Shown here: positions 1 through 5,865 of the stretch, in pieces
How the letters are laid out: every line of letters begins with the position of its first letter
Numbering within the stretch: the first letter of the stretch is position 1
Source: Hyphomicrobiales bacterium
GTDB taxonomy: Bacteria > Pseudomonadota > Alphaproteobacteria > Rhizobiales > Aestuariivirgaceae
Length of the DNA: 7,776 nucleotides
Assembly (NCBI GenBank): GCA_026987255.1
Contig: JALSNA010000398.1
Span: 1-7,776 of the forward strand
Direction of reading: 5' to 3'
The notes under the pieces: model-generated
Told to the model about the DNA's origin: nothing
The model's input: only the letters and a program-made list of their open reading frames with translations
The model's database searches: none
Translations under genes and position numbers: made by a program

Positions 1-147
1 CAGGCAATGGCCAATGCCCTGCGCCGCTTCATCGCCCAGCGCGTCGTCCACCGCGCCCACATGCTGCCAGCTTCACCGCAAGCGCTTTGCCAGGGCGATG
101 GCGGAGCACCTCAGAGCCAGCCCCGGAATAAGGAGCACGACGGCGGC

Positions 148-246
148 ATGGATGGCGGTCTTCTGTGGCTGGCCTGGCTGGCCGGGGTGGTCAGCGGAGC
201 GCTGGCCCTCATGGCCTGGCTCGTTCATATGGGAAAGCTTTCCTGA
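148..246 (+). CDS. Possible 32-residue single-pass membrane protein (or C-terminal tail of a longer frame)
   Basis: I do not recognise this frame. From the ATG at 148 it encodes 32 residues that are almost wholly one hydrophobic helix (about residues 3-28, rich in Leu, Ala, Trp and Val) ending in a short His-Met-Gly-Lys tail. AAGGAG at 130-135 lies 12 bases upstream, a slightly long but usable spacing, and third positions are GC-rich as in a real gene. The same frame is open to the left window edge, with possible starts such as ATG 7. The helix could therefore be the tail anchor of a longer protein beginning outside the window. Bases 1-66 also look coding in this frame, but 67-125 look more coding in frame 2, so an interrupted upstream gene is another reading. 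Function unknown; expression unproven. Confidence 0.33.
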   Translation: MDGGLLWLAWLAGVVSGALALMAWLVHMGKLS

Positions 247-273
247 TCTTGCCCTTACGGCCTGCGTTACATT

Positions 274-314
274 TTGAAACACAGTTTGATTTCAATCGCT
301 TGGGCAAACATGAT
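274..314 (+). promoter_or_regulatory. Candidate promoter with overlapping dyad upstream of the sphingolipid operon
   Basis: This is the AT-richest stretch between the small upstream frame and the acyl-AMP ligase. TTGAAA (274-279) and TTTCAA (290-295) form an inverted repeat with a 10-base spacer. TTGATT at 286-291 followed 17 bases later by CATGAT (309-314) is a weak sigma70-like pair, four of six matches each. The dyad overlaps the proposed -35 element, the position expected of an operator. No other stretch between 247 and 428 looks more like a promoter. Purely pattern-based; the regulator is unknown. Confidence 0.3.
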
Positions 315-428
315 ATCTGTCCGGCGTTAGCGAGTGGATTGAATGGTTTTTTCGTGCCTGCGTGCATTTCATGAATGGCGCCGGTTTTTCTGCGCCTTGG
401 CCACAGGCGGCAGAGCAAGGGATGGATG

Positions 429-2249
429 ATGGCAATGCGGGCCACGGACAACATGGACAGGGGAATGGCCACGGCTGCCCTGCGCGCGACGGTGCGTCAT
501 GAGCCGGGCCAGGCGCGCCAGTGGGGCGGCTTTTCCACCCTGACGGAAGGTCTCGATTTCGCCGCCCGCGGCAGGACCGGCCTGAACTTCCATTCGCCGC
601 GCGGCGCGCTTGATGTGGTCCTGCCCTATTGCGAATTGCGCGAAAGAGCCCTGATCACGGCGGGCAAGCTGGCCGCGGCGGGCCTGCGTCCGGGGGATCG
701 GGTGTCCATCGTCGCCGAGACAGGGCCGGACTTCATGATTGCCTTTTTCGCCTGCCAGTATGCGGGCATGCTGCCCTGCCCCATGCCCTATCCCATGCAT
801 ATCGGCGGCAAGGAGGCCTATATCGCCCGCATAGCCGGAATGATGCGCGCCGCCCATGCCTGCGCGGCCATCATGCCGGCCGAATTGTCCGCTCACGTGC
901 GCCAGGCCGCCGCCATGGCCGGGGTATCCAGGGTTCTGACCCACGAGGAGCTGGCCGCCCTGCCGGAAAAGGCCGGCGCCATCGCTCCCCATGGCGCCGA
1001 TGGTCTGGCCTATATCCAGTATTCCTCCGGCTCCACCTCCGATCCCAAGGGCGTGCTGATCTCGCAAAGGGCCATCTGCGCCAACACCACGGGGGCCTTG
1101 CGTCACGGCCTGTGCGCCAACGAGGAGGACCGCGCCTTTTCCTGGCTGCCGCTTTATCATGACATGGGCCTGGTGGGCTTTTTCCTCTCGCCGCTCATGG
1201 GCCAGGTCAGCGTGGATTATCTGGCCACGCCAGCCTTTGCGCGCCGCCCCGTCCTGTGGCTGAAGCTCATGTCGGACAAGCGCAGCACCACCTGCTATGC
1301 TCCCAGCTTCGGCTATGATCTGGCCGCCAAGCGGGTCAACGGCGAGGCCAGGAAACTCGATCTGTCCGCCTGGCGCATCGCCGGCATCGGTGGCGACATG
1401 GTGCGGCACGAAATTCTCCATGCCTTTGCCAGGGCGCTGGAGCCGGCCGGGTTCGACCCCAAGGCCTTCATGCCCAGCTATGGCATGGCCGAGATGACCC
1501 TGGCCATCAGCTTTGCCTCTCTGGATGCGCCCATGCGGCTGGATACCGTAGATCGCGCCCGGCTCAAGATGGCCCGCAGGGCCGAGCCCGCCGGGGACGC
1601 CGGCAGTCAGGCGGCACGCACCTTCGTCGCCTGCGGAAAGGTGCTTCCCGGCCATGAGATGATCGTCGTTGATGAGCGCGGCCAAAGGCTGGGCGAACGC
1701 GAGGTGGGCCACATCTGGGTCAAGGGCCCCTCTCTCATGGAGGGCTATTTCCGCAACGCCGAAGCAACGGCCGAAATCATGCGGCCGGGCGGCTTCATGG
1801 ACACCGGCGACATGGGCTACATGCTGGATGGCGAAATCGTCATCACCGGCCGCGCCAAGGATCTCATCCTCTACCATGGCCGCAACATCTGGCCGCAGGA
1901 CATCGAATGGGCCGCCGAGCAGGTTGCCCCCTTGCGTTCCGGCGATGTGGCGGCCTTTGCCCTGGATGGCGCGGGCGGGCATGAGAAGGTGCTGGTGCTG
2001 GCCCAGTGCCGCCTGCGCACCATGGAGGAGCGCGACGATCTGCGCAGGCGCATCGCCGCGGCCGTGCACCAGGCGGCGGGGATAGAGTGCGAAATCGTTC
2101 TCGTGCCGCCCAAGAGCCTGCCCTTTACCTCCTCCGGCAAGCTGTCGCGCGCCAGGGCGCGGGCCATGTATCTTTCCGGCGAGATCGCCCCTGTGGATGC
2201 GCCAGTGCCGGAAACATCCGCGCCACTGCAAATGGCGGCCAGCGGATAA
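429..2249 (+). CDS. aasR: Fatty-acyl-AMP ligase / acyl-ACP synthetase of the ceramide pathway (AasR type)
   Basis: Adenylate-forming enzyme that activates a fatty acid with ATP and, by context, transfers it to the dedicated acyl carrier protein encoded two genes downstream. The phosphate loop YSSGSTSDPKG lies at residues 198-208, YHDMG at 243-247, YGMAE at 351-355, the TGD motif at 459-461, the hinge GRAKD at 474-478, and the C-terminal catalytic lysine in SSGK at 571. The phosphate-loop form and a WPQDIE segment (488-493) are typical of fatty-acyl-AMP ligases (FAALs) rather than ordinary acyl-CoA synthetases, which suits ACP loading. At 606 residues it has normal FAAL length. The start at 429 was chosen because AAGGGA (417-422) precedes it by 6 bases; ATG 426 and 435 are close alternatives, while ATG 375 has no ribosome site. 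First gene of the operon. The symbol follows the Caulobacter gene in the same relative position; chain-length preference cannot be read from sequence. Confidence 0.9.
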   Translation: MAMRATDNMDRGMATAALRATVRHEPGQARQWGGFSTLTEGLDFAARGRTGLNFHSPRGALDVVLPYCELRERALITAGKLAAAGLRPGDRVSIVAETGPDFMIAFFACQYAGMLPCPMPYPMHIGGKEAYIARIAGMMRAAHACAAIMPAELSAHVRQAAAMAGVSRVLTHEELAALPEKAGAIAPHGADGLAYIQYSSGSTSDPKGVLISQRAICANTTGALRHGLCANEEDRAFSWLPLYHDMGLVGFFLSPLMGQVSVDYLATPAFARRPVLWLKLMSDKRSTTCYAPSFGYDLAAKRVNGEARKLDLSAWRIAGIGGDMVRHEILHAFARALEPAGFDPKAFMPSYGMAEMTLAISFASLDAPMRLDTVDRARLKMARRAEPAGDAGSQAARTFVACGKVLPGHEMIVVDERGQRLGEREVGHIWVKGPSLMEGYFRNAEATAEIMRPGGFMDTGDMGYMLDGEIVITGRAKDLILYHGRNIWPQDIEWAAEQVAPLRSGDVAAFALDGAGGHEKVLVLAQCRLRTMEERDDLRRRIAAAVHQAAGIECEIVLVPPKSLPFTSSGKLSRARARAMYLSGEIAPVDAPVPETSAPLQMAASG

Positions 2250-2297
2250 GGCCCTCCGGGCCTCTTGCACCCCCGGCAGACTATTGGCGAGGCGAAT

Positions 2298-3287
2298 GTG
2301 CCCGATGCTCCTGTCATAGCCCTTACCGGCGCAAGCGGGTTCGTGGGCCGTCATGTCCTGCAAGCCCTGCTGGAAAAGGGCTGCCCGGTGCGCCTGCTGG
2401 CGCGCGATCCGGCGCGCCTGCCCGCCGCTGCAATGAACACCGGGCGGGTGGAGATCGTCAGCGGCGATCTGGAAACCCGGGAGGCCCTGCATGCGCTGGT
2501 GAGGGGCACGCGCGCCGTCATTCATCTGGCCGGAGCCATCAAGGCGGCGCGCAAGGGGGATTTTCACCGCATCAATGCACTAGGGGCGCGCAATCTGGCG
2601 GCCGTGGCACGGACTGCGGGCGCGGCGCGCTTCGTGCATGTCTCTTCGCTGGCGGCGCGCCATCCCGAACTGTCCGCCTATGCCGCCTCCAAGCGGGCCT
2701 CGGAGGAGATGGTGCGCGATGCCTGCGCAGGAAAGGTCAATCCTGTCATCGTGCGCCCGCCGGCCGTCTATGGGCCGGGGGACAAGGCCACCCTCGGCCT
2801 TTTCGATCAGCTGTCGCGCCGGCACGCCTTCCTGCCGGGGCGGGCCGATGCGCGCCTGTCGCTGATCCATGTGCGGGATGTGGCGCGCGCCCTTGTCCAA
2901 CTGGCGCTGTCCGATGCCGCTTGCGGAGAAACCCTGGAAATCGACGATGGCAAGCAGGGCGGCTATTCATGGCCGCAAATGGCCCAGATTGCGCAAGCCG
3001 CGCTGGGCCGTCCGGTGCGCCTGCATCTGCTGCCCCGTTCGCTGGTGGCGGCGGCCGGGGTGGGGGCCGATGCGCTCTCGCGGCTGACCGGGCGGGCCTT
3101 CATGCTCTCTTCGGGCAAGGCGCGCGAGCTTTATCACCCCGGCTGGGTTGCGCATTCGGCCGCCATGAGAGAAAAGACGGGGTGGACAGCCCGCATCGGA
3201 TTTGCTGAAGGTTTTGTCCAAACGCTGCAATGGTATTGCGATGAAGGCTGGCTGCCTGCTTCGCGCCGTCCGGAGAAGACCTCATGA
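2298..3287 (+). CDS. cerR: NAD(P)-dependent extended SDR reductase, ceramide reductase type (CerR)
   Basis: Member of the extended short-chain dehydrogenase/epimerase family. The nucleotide-binding TGASGFVG motif is at residues 10-17 (Gly11, Gly14, Gly17), an acidic GDL step follows at 56-58, HLAGA at 76-80, Ser116/Ser117 near the active site, and the YAASK motif gives catalytic Tyr128 and Lys132. RPPAVYGPGD at 153-162 is the usual downstream family motif. Its place between the acyl-AMP ligase and the ACP/spt pair matches Caulobacter cerR, which is proposed to reduce the 3-keto group of the long-chain base or oxidised ceramide. Start: GTG 2298 has GAGG 5 bases upstream and gives 329 residues; TTG 2265 would add 11 residues but leaves no clear ribosome site. 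The stop overlaps the next start as ATGA. An isolated sequence would only be called an epimerase; the specific role rests on context. Confidence 0.88.
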   Translation: MPDAPVIALTGASGFVGRHVLQALLEKGCPVRLLARDPARLPAAAMNTGRVEIVSGDLETREALHALVRGTRAVIHLAGAIKAARKGDFHRINALGARNLAAVARTAGAARFVHVSSLAARHPELSAYAASKRASEEMVRDACAGKVNPVIVRPPAVYGPGDKATLGLFDQLSRRHAFLPGRADARLSLIHVRDVARALVQLALSDAACGETLEIDDGKQGGYSWPQMAQIAQAALGRPVRLHLLPRSLVAAAGVGADALSRLTGRAFMLSSGKARELYHPGWVAHSAAMREKTGWTARIGFAEGFVQTLQWYCDEGWLPASRRPEKTS

Positions 3288-3541
3288 GCGCATCCAGAGA
3301 CGAAATTTTCGCCACCTTGAGCAGGCTGCTGGAGCCCTTCAACCCCAAGGGGGTGGCCCTGAAGCCGGACACCGAGATCGCCGCCGAGCTGAACATCGAT
3401 TCGGTGGGCGTGATGGATTTCATCATGGAGGTGGAGGATACCTTCGACATCGACATCTCCCTCAATGTCCTTTCCGAAACCCACACCATGGACGATCTGG
3501 TGCGGGTGGTGGAGGAGCGCCTGAAACGGGACACGCCATGA
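3284..3541 (+). CDS. acpR: Dedicated acyl carrier protein (AcpR type)
   Basis: Small acidic carrier protein of 85 residues. The phosphopantetheine attachment serine is Ser40 in the IDSVG context (38-42), followed by an acidic helix II rich in Met, Glu and Asp (MDFIMEVEDTF). Having Asp-Ser-Val instead of the Asp-Ser-Leu of housekeeping AcpP suggests a specialised carrier. It is wedged between cerR and spt with ATGA overlaps on both sides (3284-3287 and 3538-3541), so translation is probably coupled and amounts balanced with Spt. GGAGAAG at 3272-3278 is the ribosome site. By analogy with Caulobacter AcpR it would receive the acyl group from the ligase upstream and deliver it to Spt. The family call is near certain; the exclusive role is inferred from position. 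Confidence 0.92.
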   Translation: MSASRDEIFATLSRLLEPFNPKGVALKPDTEIAAELNIDSVGVMDFIMEVEDTFDIDISLNVLSETHTMDDLVRVVEERLKRDTP

Positions 3542-4737
3542 AAGACCTGCTGGAGAAACACCGCCCCGTCATGGAGCGCCACGACATGGCCCTGGCCGCC
3601 GGGGCCGATGCCGTGGGCCTGGTCAATGACCGCATCCTGTCGCCCACCCGCGCCATCATCGGCGGGCGCGAGGTCATCCTGGCGGGCACCAACAACTACA
3701 TGGGCATCACCTTCGAGGAAGACTGCATCGAGGCCGGATGCCGCGCCCTGCGCGAATATGGCACCGGCACCACCGGCTCGCGCATCGCCAACGGCACCTA
3801 TGCCATGCACACCGAACTGGAGCGCAAGCTGGCGGATTTTCTCGGGCGCAGGCATTGCATCGTCTTTTCCACCGGCTATCAGGCCAATCTGGGGATGATT
3901 TCCGGCCTGGCGGGGCCGAAGGACACGGTCTTCCTGGACGCCGATTCCCATGCCTCCATCTATGATGGCTGCACCCTGTCGGGAGCCAAGCTGAGCCGTT
4001 TCCGGCACAACGATCCGGAAAGCCTGGCCAGGCGCCTGGCGCGCCATGACCCGCAAGAGGGCGGCAGGCTGGTGGTGCTGGAGGGCATCTACTCCATGTT
4101 TGGCGATCGCGCCCCGCTCAAGGAGTTCATCGACGTCAAGCGCGAGCATGGTTTCCAGCTGATGCTGGACGAGGCCCACTCCTTCGGCGTGCTGGGCGAT
4201 CATGGCCGGGGGCTGGCCGACGAGGCCGGTCTGGAGGAGGAGGTGGATTTCATCGTCGGCACCTTCTCGAAATCCATCGGCGCCATCGGCGGATTCGGGG
4301 CGGGAAACCATGAGCTTTTCGAGGCCATCCGCTGGGCCTCCAAGCCCTACATGTTCACCGCCTCGCCGTCTCCGGCCTCCATCGCCACCTCCATCTGCGC
4401 GGTGAAAAAGCTCGCCGCCGAGCCATGGCGGCGCAAGAAACTGATGGAAAACTCGCGGCACCTGTTCGAGGGCTTCAAGGCCCTGGGGCTGGAGCTGGGA
4501 TGCGACGAGGTCTCGCCGGTGATCGCGGTGAAATGCGCCGATGAGCCCTCCACCGTGGCCATGTGGAACGCCCTTTTGCAGGCCGGTGTCTATGTCAACA
4601 TCGCCCTGCCGCCGGGCACGCCGGGGCGCACCTATCTGCTGCGCTGCTCGGTCTCGGCCGCCCATACGGATGACGATATCGAGCGCATCATCGCCCTCTT
4701 CGGCCAGGTGGTGAAGGGCCAGGGGCAGGACTCATGA
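3538..4737 (+). CDS. spt: Serine palmitoyltransferase (PLP-dependent alpha-oxoamine synthase)
   Basis: Catalyses the first committed step of sphingolipid synthesis: decarboxylative condensation of L-serine with an acyl thioester to a 3-keto long-chain base. The 399-residue protein has the fold-type I pattern of the alpha-oxoamine synthases: GTGTTGSR (75-82), DSHAS with the PLP-stacking His138, DEAHS with Asp211 and His214, the Schiff-base lysine Lys245 in GTFSKSIG, and a late Arg369 in LLRC, where the family binds the serine carboxylate. There is no N-terminal membrane helix, so it should be a soluble homodimer like Sphingomonas SPT rather than the membrane eukaryotic form. KBL, AONS (BioF) and ALAS share this fold; the linked ACP, acyl-AMP ligase and SDR, and no biotin or heme genes nearby, favour SPT. 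Last recognised gene of the operon; its start overlaps the ACP stop. Confidence 0.92.
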   Translation: MKDLLEKHRPVMERHDMALAAGADAVGLVNDRILSPTRAIIGGREVILAGTNNYMGITFEEDCIEAGCRALREYGTGTTGSRIANGTYAMHTELERKLADFLGRRHCIVFSTGYQANLGMISGLAGPKDTVFLDADSHASIYDGCTLSGAKLSRFRHNDPESLARRLARHDPQEGGRLVVLEGIYSMFGDRAPLKEFIDVKREHGFQLMLDEAHSFGVLGDHGRGLADEAGLEEEVDFIVGTFSKSIGAIGGFGAGNHELFEAIRWASKPYMFTASPSPASIATSICAVKKLAAEPWRRKKLMENSRHLFEGFKALGLELGCDEVSPVIAVKCADEPSTVAMWNALLQAGVYVNIALPPGTPGRTYLLRCSVSAAHTDDDIERIIALFGQVVKGQGQDS

Positions 4738-4738
4738 A

Positions 4739-4766
4739 CCCCGCGCGCCAAACGTATGACGCGGGG
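4739..4766 (+). repeat. GC-rich inverted repeat immediately after spt
   Basis: CCCCGCG (4739-4745) and CGCGGGG (4760-4766) pair perfectly over 7 bases around a 14-base loop, two bases after the spt stop codon. There is no T-run behind it, so it is not a canonical intrinsic terminator. It could stabilise the 3' end of the operon mRNA or mark a Rho-dependent or processed end. Confidence 0.5.
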
Positions 4767-4807
4767 AACAGCCATCGCCCCCGGTCAGGCTGCCCCCGCG
4801 CCATTTT

Positions 4808-4824
4808 TGCCGCAGGTAGCGGCA
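4808..4824. repeat. Perfect 6-bp hairpin downstream of spt
   Basis: TGCCGC (4808-4813) pairs with GCGGCA (4819-4824) around the loop AGGTA. A partly overlapping wider pair, GGCTGCC (4788-4794) with GGCAGCC (4821-4827), offers a competing fold. On the plus strand a run of five T (4804-4808) comes before rather than after the stem, so it does not fit a plus-strand terminator. Confidence 0.4.
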
Positions 4825-5013
4825 GCCCTCTGGCCGGCCGCATCCCGCGCCGATCGGCAAATGCCTGTAATGCACTGCCTTGCGGAATCTCCATAGCCCC
4901 TTCGCGCATAAATTGCAATCGGTTGGGAGAATATTCTTGGAGGCCCTCATAAATGGGCAGAATGCAGTTGCACATCACGAGCAAGCTGCTGGATTGGCCG
5001 ATTCTCCGTCAAC

Positions 5014-5140
5014 TCGCTTGCCTGCATGCCAACGGGGCACCTCCATCAACCGTCTGAAGACTATCCCCACCCCTTGCCAACCACCCGCAGTGTCCCATGA
5101 GTGGGGTGTTTGGCAGGGGGGAGGATGGACGCGCAAGCGA
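5014..5140. ncRNA. Candidate structured RNA or large secondary-structure element
   Basis: Complementary segments nest over about 127 bases. The outer stem is TCGCTTGC (5014-5021) with GCAAGCGA (5133-5140), 8 perfect pairs. Next, CGTC (5051-5054) pairs with GACG (5128-5131), then ATCC (5063-5066) with GGAT (5123-5126), then a long imperfect stem: 5070-5086 with 5104-5120, 17 positions containing one C/T mismatch and one T-G wobble, closed by a 17-base loop. A small side hairpin (TGCC 5027-5030 with GGCA 5036-5039) sits between the outer stems. A competing hairpin in the loop, CCCA (5094-5097) with TGGG (5102-5105), would disturb the base of the main loop. The strand is not decidable, since perfect stems fold on both, and no clear promoter or intrinsic terminator brackets it. 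The overall shape loosely recalls a regulatory RNA such as 6S, but I see no signature that allows a family call. Confidence 0.25.
5063..5126. repeat. Long imperfect inverted repeat (hairpin core)
   Basis: The left arm ends CCACCC and contains TTGCCAA; the right arm begins GGGTG and contains TTTGGCAGGGG. Direct pairing joins C5070-C5086 with G5104-G5120 (one C/T mismatch at 5081/5109 and one T-G wobble at 5074/5116), then ATCC 5063-5066 with GGAT 5123-5126 after a small internal loop. This is the strongest secondary structure outside the genes. The right arm is followed by more G and A rather than T, so it is not an intrinsic terminator on the plus strand. Confidence 0.6.
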
Positions 5141-5291
5141 TTTTCAAAACCCCCAACGGGCAATAACAGGACCATGCGCTCGTCGTGCGTGCCAACTTGC
5201 GCTCGCCATGCCCGGATGTCCGCTTCCACGGGCCGAGGTTCACTCCGGGCACTCATGCAGGGGCAGGACCGGCAATCATCATCCTAGGGTC

Positions 5292-5321
5292 TGGACAAGG
5301 CCGCCGCCTTCGCGCCATATT
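5292..5321 (+). promoter_or_regulatory. Candidate sigma70-type promoter for the NDUFA12-mlaD operon
   Basis: TGGACA (5292-5297) matches five of six -35 bases and is followed 18 bases later by CATATT (5316-5321), four of six -10 bases. A transcript from about 5328 would have a leader of roughly 105 bases before the ATG at 5433. It lies inside a small inverted repeat, GCCTT (5306-5310) with AAGGC (5324-5328). Pattern evidence only. Confidence 0.3.
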
Positions 5322-5432
5322 CCAAGGCGAAAAGAGCAAGGGCGCCGGCGCAGGTTCGCGCCAGCCACGCAGGAGGTCCGGCTCCGGCTGACAACCTGGC
5401 CGGCGATCAGTCAGACAAGGAGTGCCGCGATC

Positions 5433-5828
5433 ATGGGCGTGAAAAGTTTCCTCATCCAGGTCTTCACCTGGTGGAACGGGGCCACGGTGGGCACCCGCTT
5501 CTTCACCTGGCGCAAGGGTGTGAAGGTGGGCGAGGACGAGCAGGGCAACGTCTATTACCAGACGAAGGATGGCAAGAAGCGCTGGGTGATCTACAATGGC
5601 CTGGCGGAGGCCTCGCGCATTCCCCCCGGCTGGCATGGCTGGATGCACTACCGCACCGATACCCCGCCCACGGAAGACGGTTATGTTCCCCATCCATGGG
5701 AAAAGCCACACGAGGACAACCCCACCGGCACACCGGCGGCGCATTTTCCGCCCGGCTCGCTCTATCGGCCGCAGCCTGAACCGGTGGCCCGCCCGGCCCA
5801 TGAGAGCTGGTCGCCGGGCGGGGAGTGA
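5433..5828 (+). CDS. NADH:ubiquinone oxidoreductase accessory subunit, NDUFA12 family
   Basis: A 131-residue protein matching the NDUFA12 (B17.2) family, an accessory subunit of respiratory complex I found in mitochondria and in Alphaproteobacteria but not in most other bacteria. Visible family features are the aromatic-rich N-terminus with WWNGATVGTRFFTWRKG (13-29), a charged GNVYYQ segment (38-43), RRW-like KKRWVIYNG (48-56), EASRIPPGWHGWMHY (59-73) and the TDTPP turn (75-79). The C-terminal third is rich in Pro, Glu and His and probably extended. No signal peptide or membrane helix, so it should sit on the cytoplasmic side of the complex. The start at 5433 follows AAGGAG (5417-5422) with 10 bases between; the frame is open further upstream but that part has no protein character. 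It opens the second gene run, away from the nuo operon, a location I recall as usual for this gene in alphaproteobacteria. Confidence 0.9.
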   Translation: MGVKSFLIQVFTWWNGATVGTRFFTWRKGVKVGEDEQGNVYYQTKDGKKRWVIYNGLAEASRIPPGWHGWMHYRTDTPPTEDGYVPHPWEKPHEDNPTGTPAAHFPPGSLYRPQPEPVARPAHESWSPGGE

Positions 5829-5865
5829 TGTCCATCATCCATGAAGGCAAAAGAGACCTGGCGCA

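Larger units (their letters stand above)
4738..5432. other. Long non-coding intergenic region (about 695 bases) with several inverted repeats
   Basis: No frame here has convincing protein character: the open frames are short, lack steady third-position GC bias and match no family I recognise. I see no tRNA, rRNA or CRISPR repeat and no insertion-sequence ends. What it does hold is structure: a hairpin directly after spt (4739-4766), a second perfect hairpin (4808-4824), a 10-base GCCGATCGGC palindrome (4849-4858), two AT-rich palindromes (4912-4919 and 4928-4937), a long imperfect hairpin (5063-5126) inside a more distant complementary pair, and a weak promoter pair at 5292-5321. Base composition is more mixed than in the flanking genes. 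It separates the sphingolipid operon from the next plus-strand gene run. Confidence 0.7.

Noticed and set aside
371..502. A 43-codon upstream frame overlapping the start of the acyl-AMP ligase
   Set aside because: No ribosome site before ATG 371 and a Gly/His/Gln-rich translation with no leader-peptide character.
2248..2264. AGGCCC-TCC-GGGCCT hairpin between the ligase and cerR
   Set aside because: A 6-bp triloop stem with no T-run. It lies inside an operon and is too small to call a terminator or attenuator.
369..2567. A 732-codon open frame on the minus strand
   Set aside because: It lies opposite the acyl-AMP ligase and cerR, whose motifs are intact. Its translation is Gly/Ala/His/Arg-rich with no family motif, as expected from third-position GC bias.
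3100..4665. A 521-codon open frame on the minus strand
   Set aside because: Antisense shadow of spt and acpR; no recognisable domain, while the plus strand shows complete catalytic motifs.
4734..4952. A 72-codon plus-strand frame whose ATG overlaps the spt stop (ATGA)
   Set aside because: The overlap copies the style of the operon, but the translation is Arg/Pro/Ser/Cys-rich, third-position GC bias is weak, and hairpins lie inside it. Conservation in relatives would be needed to revive it.
4973..5256. Minus-strand frames of 60-93 codons in the intergenic gap
   Set aside because: Composition is unlike the neighbouring genes, there are no clear ribosome sites, and the frames run across the strong hairpin at 5063-5126.
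5230..5260. GGTTCACTCC resembling a tRNA T-loop
   Set aside because: The flanking bases do not form a T stem or acceptor stem, and no anticodon arm lies upstream.
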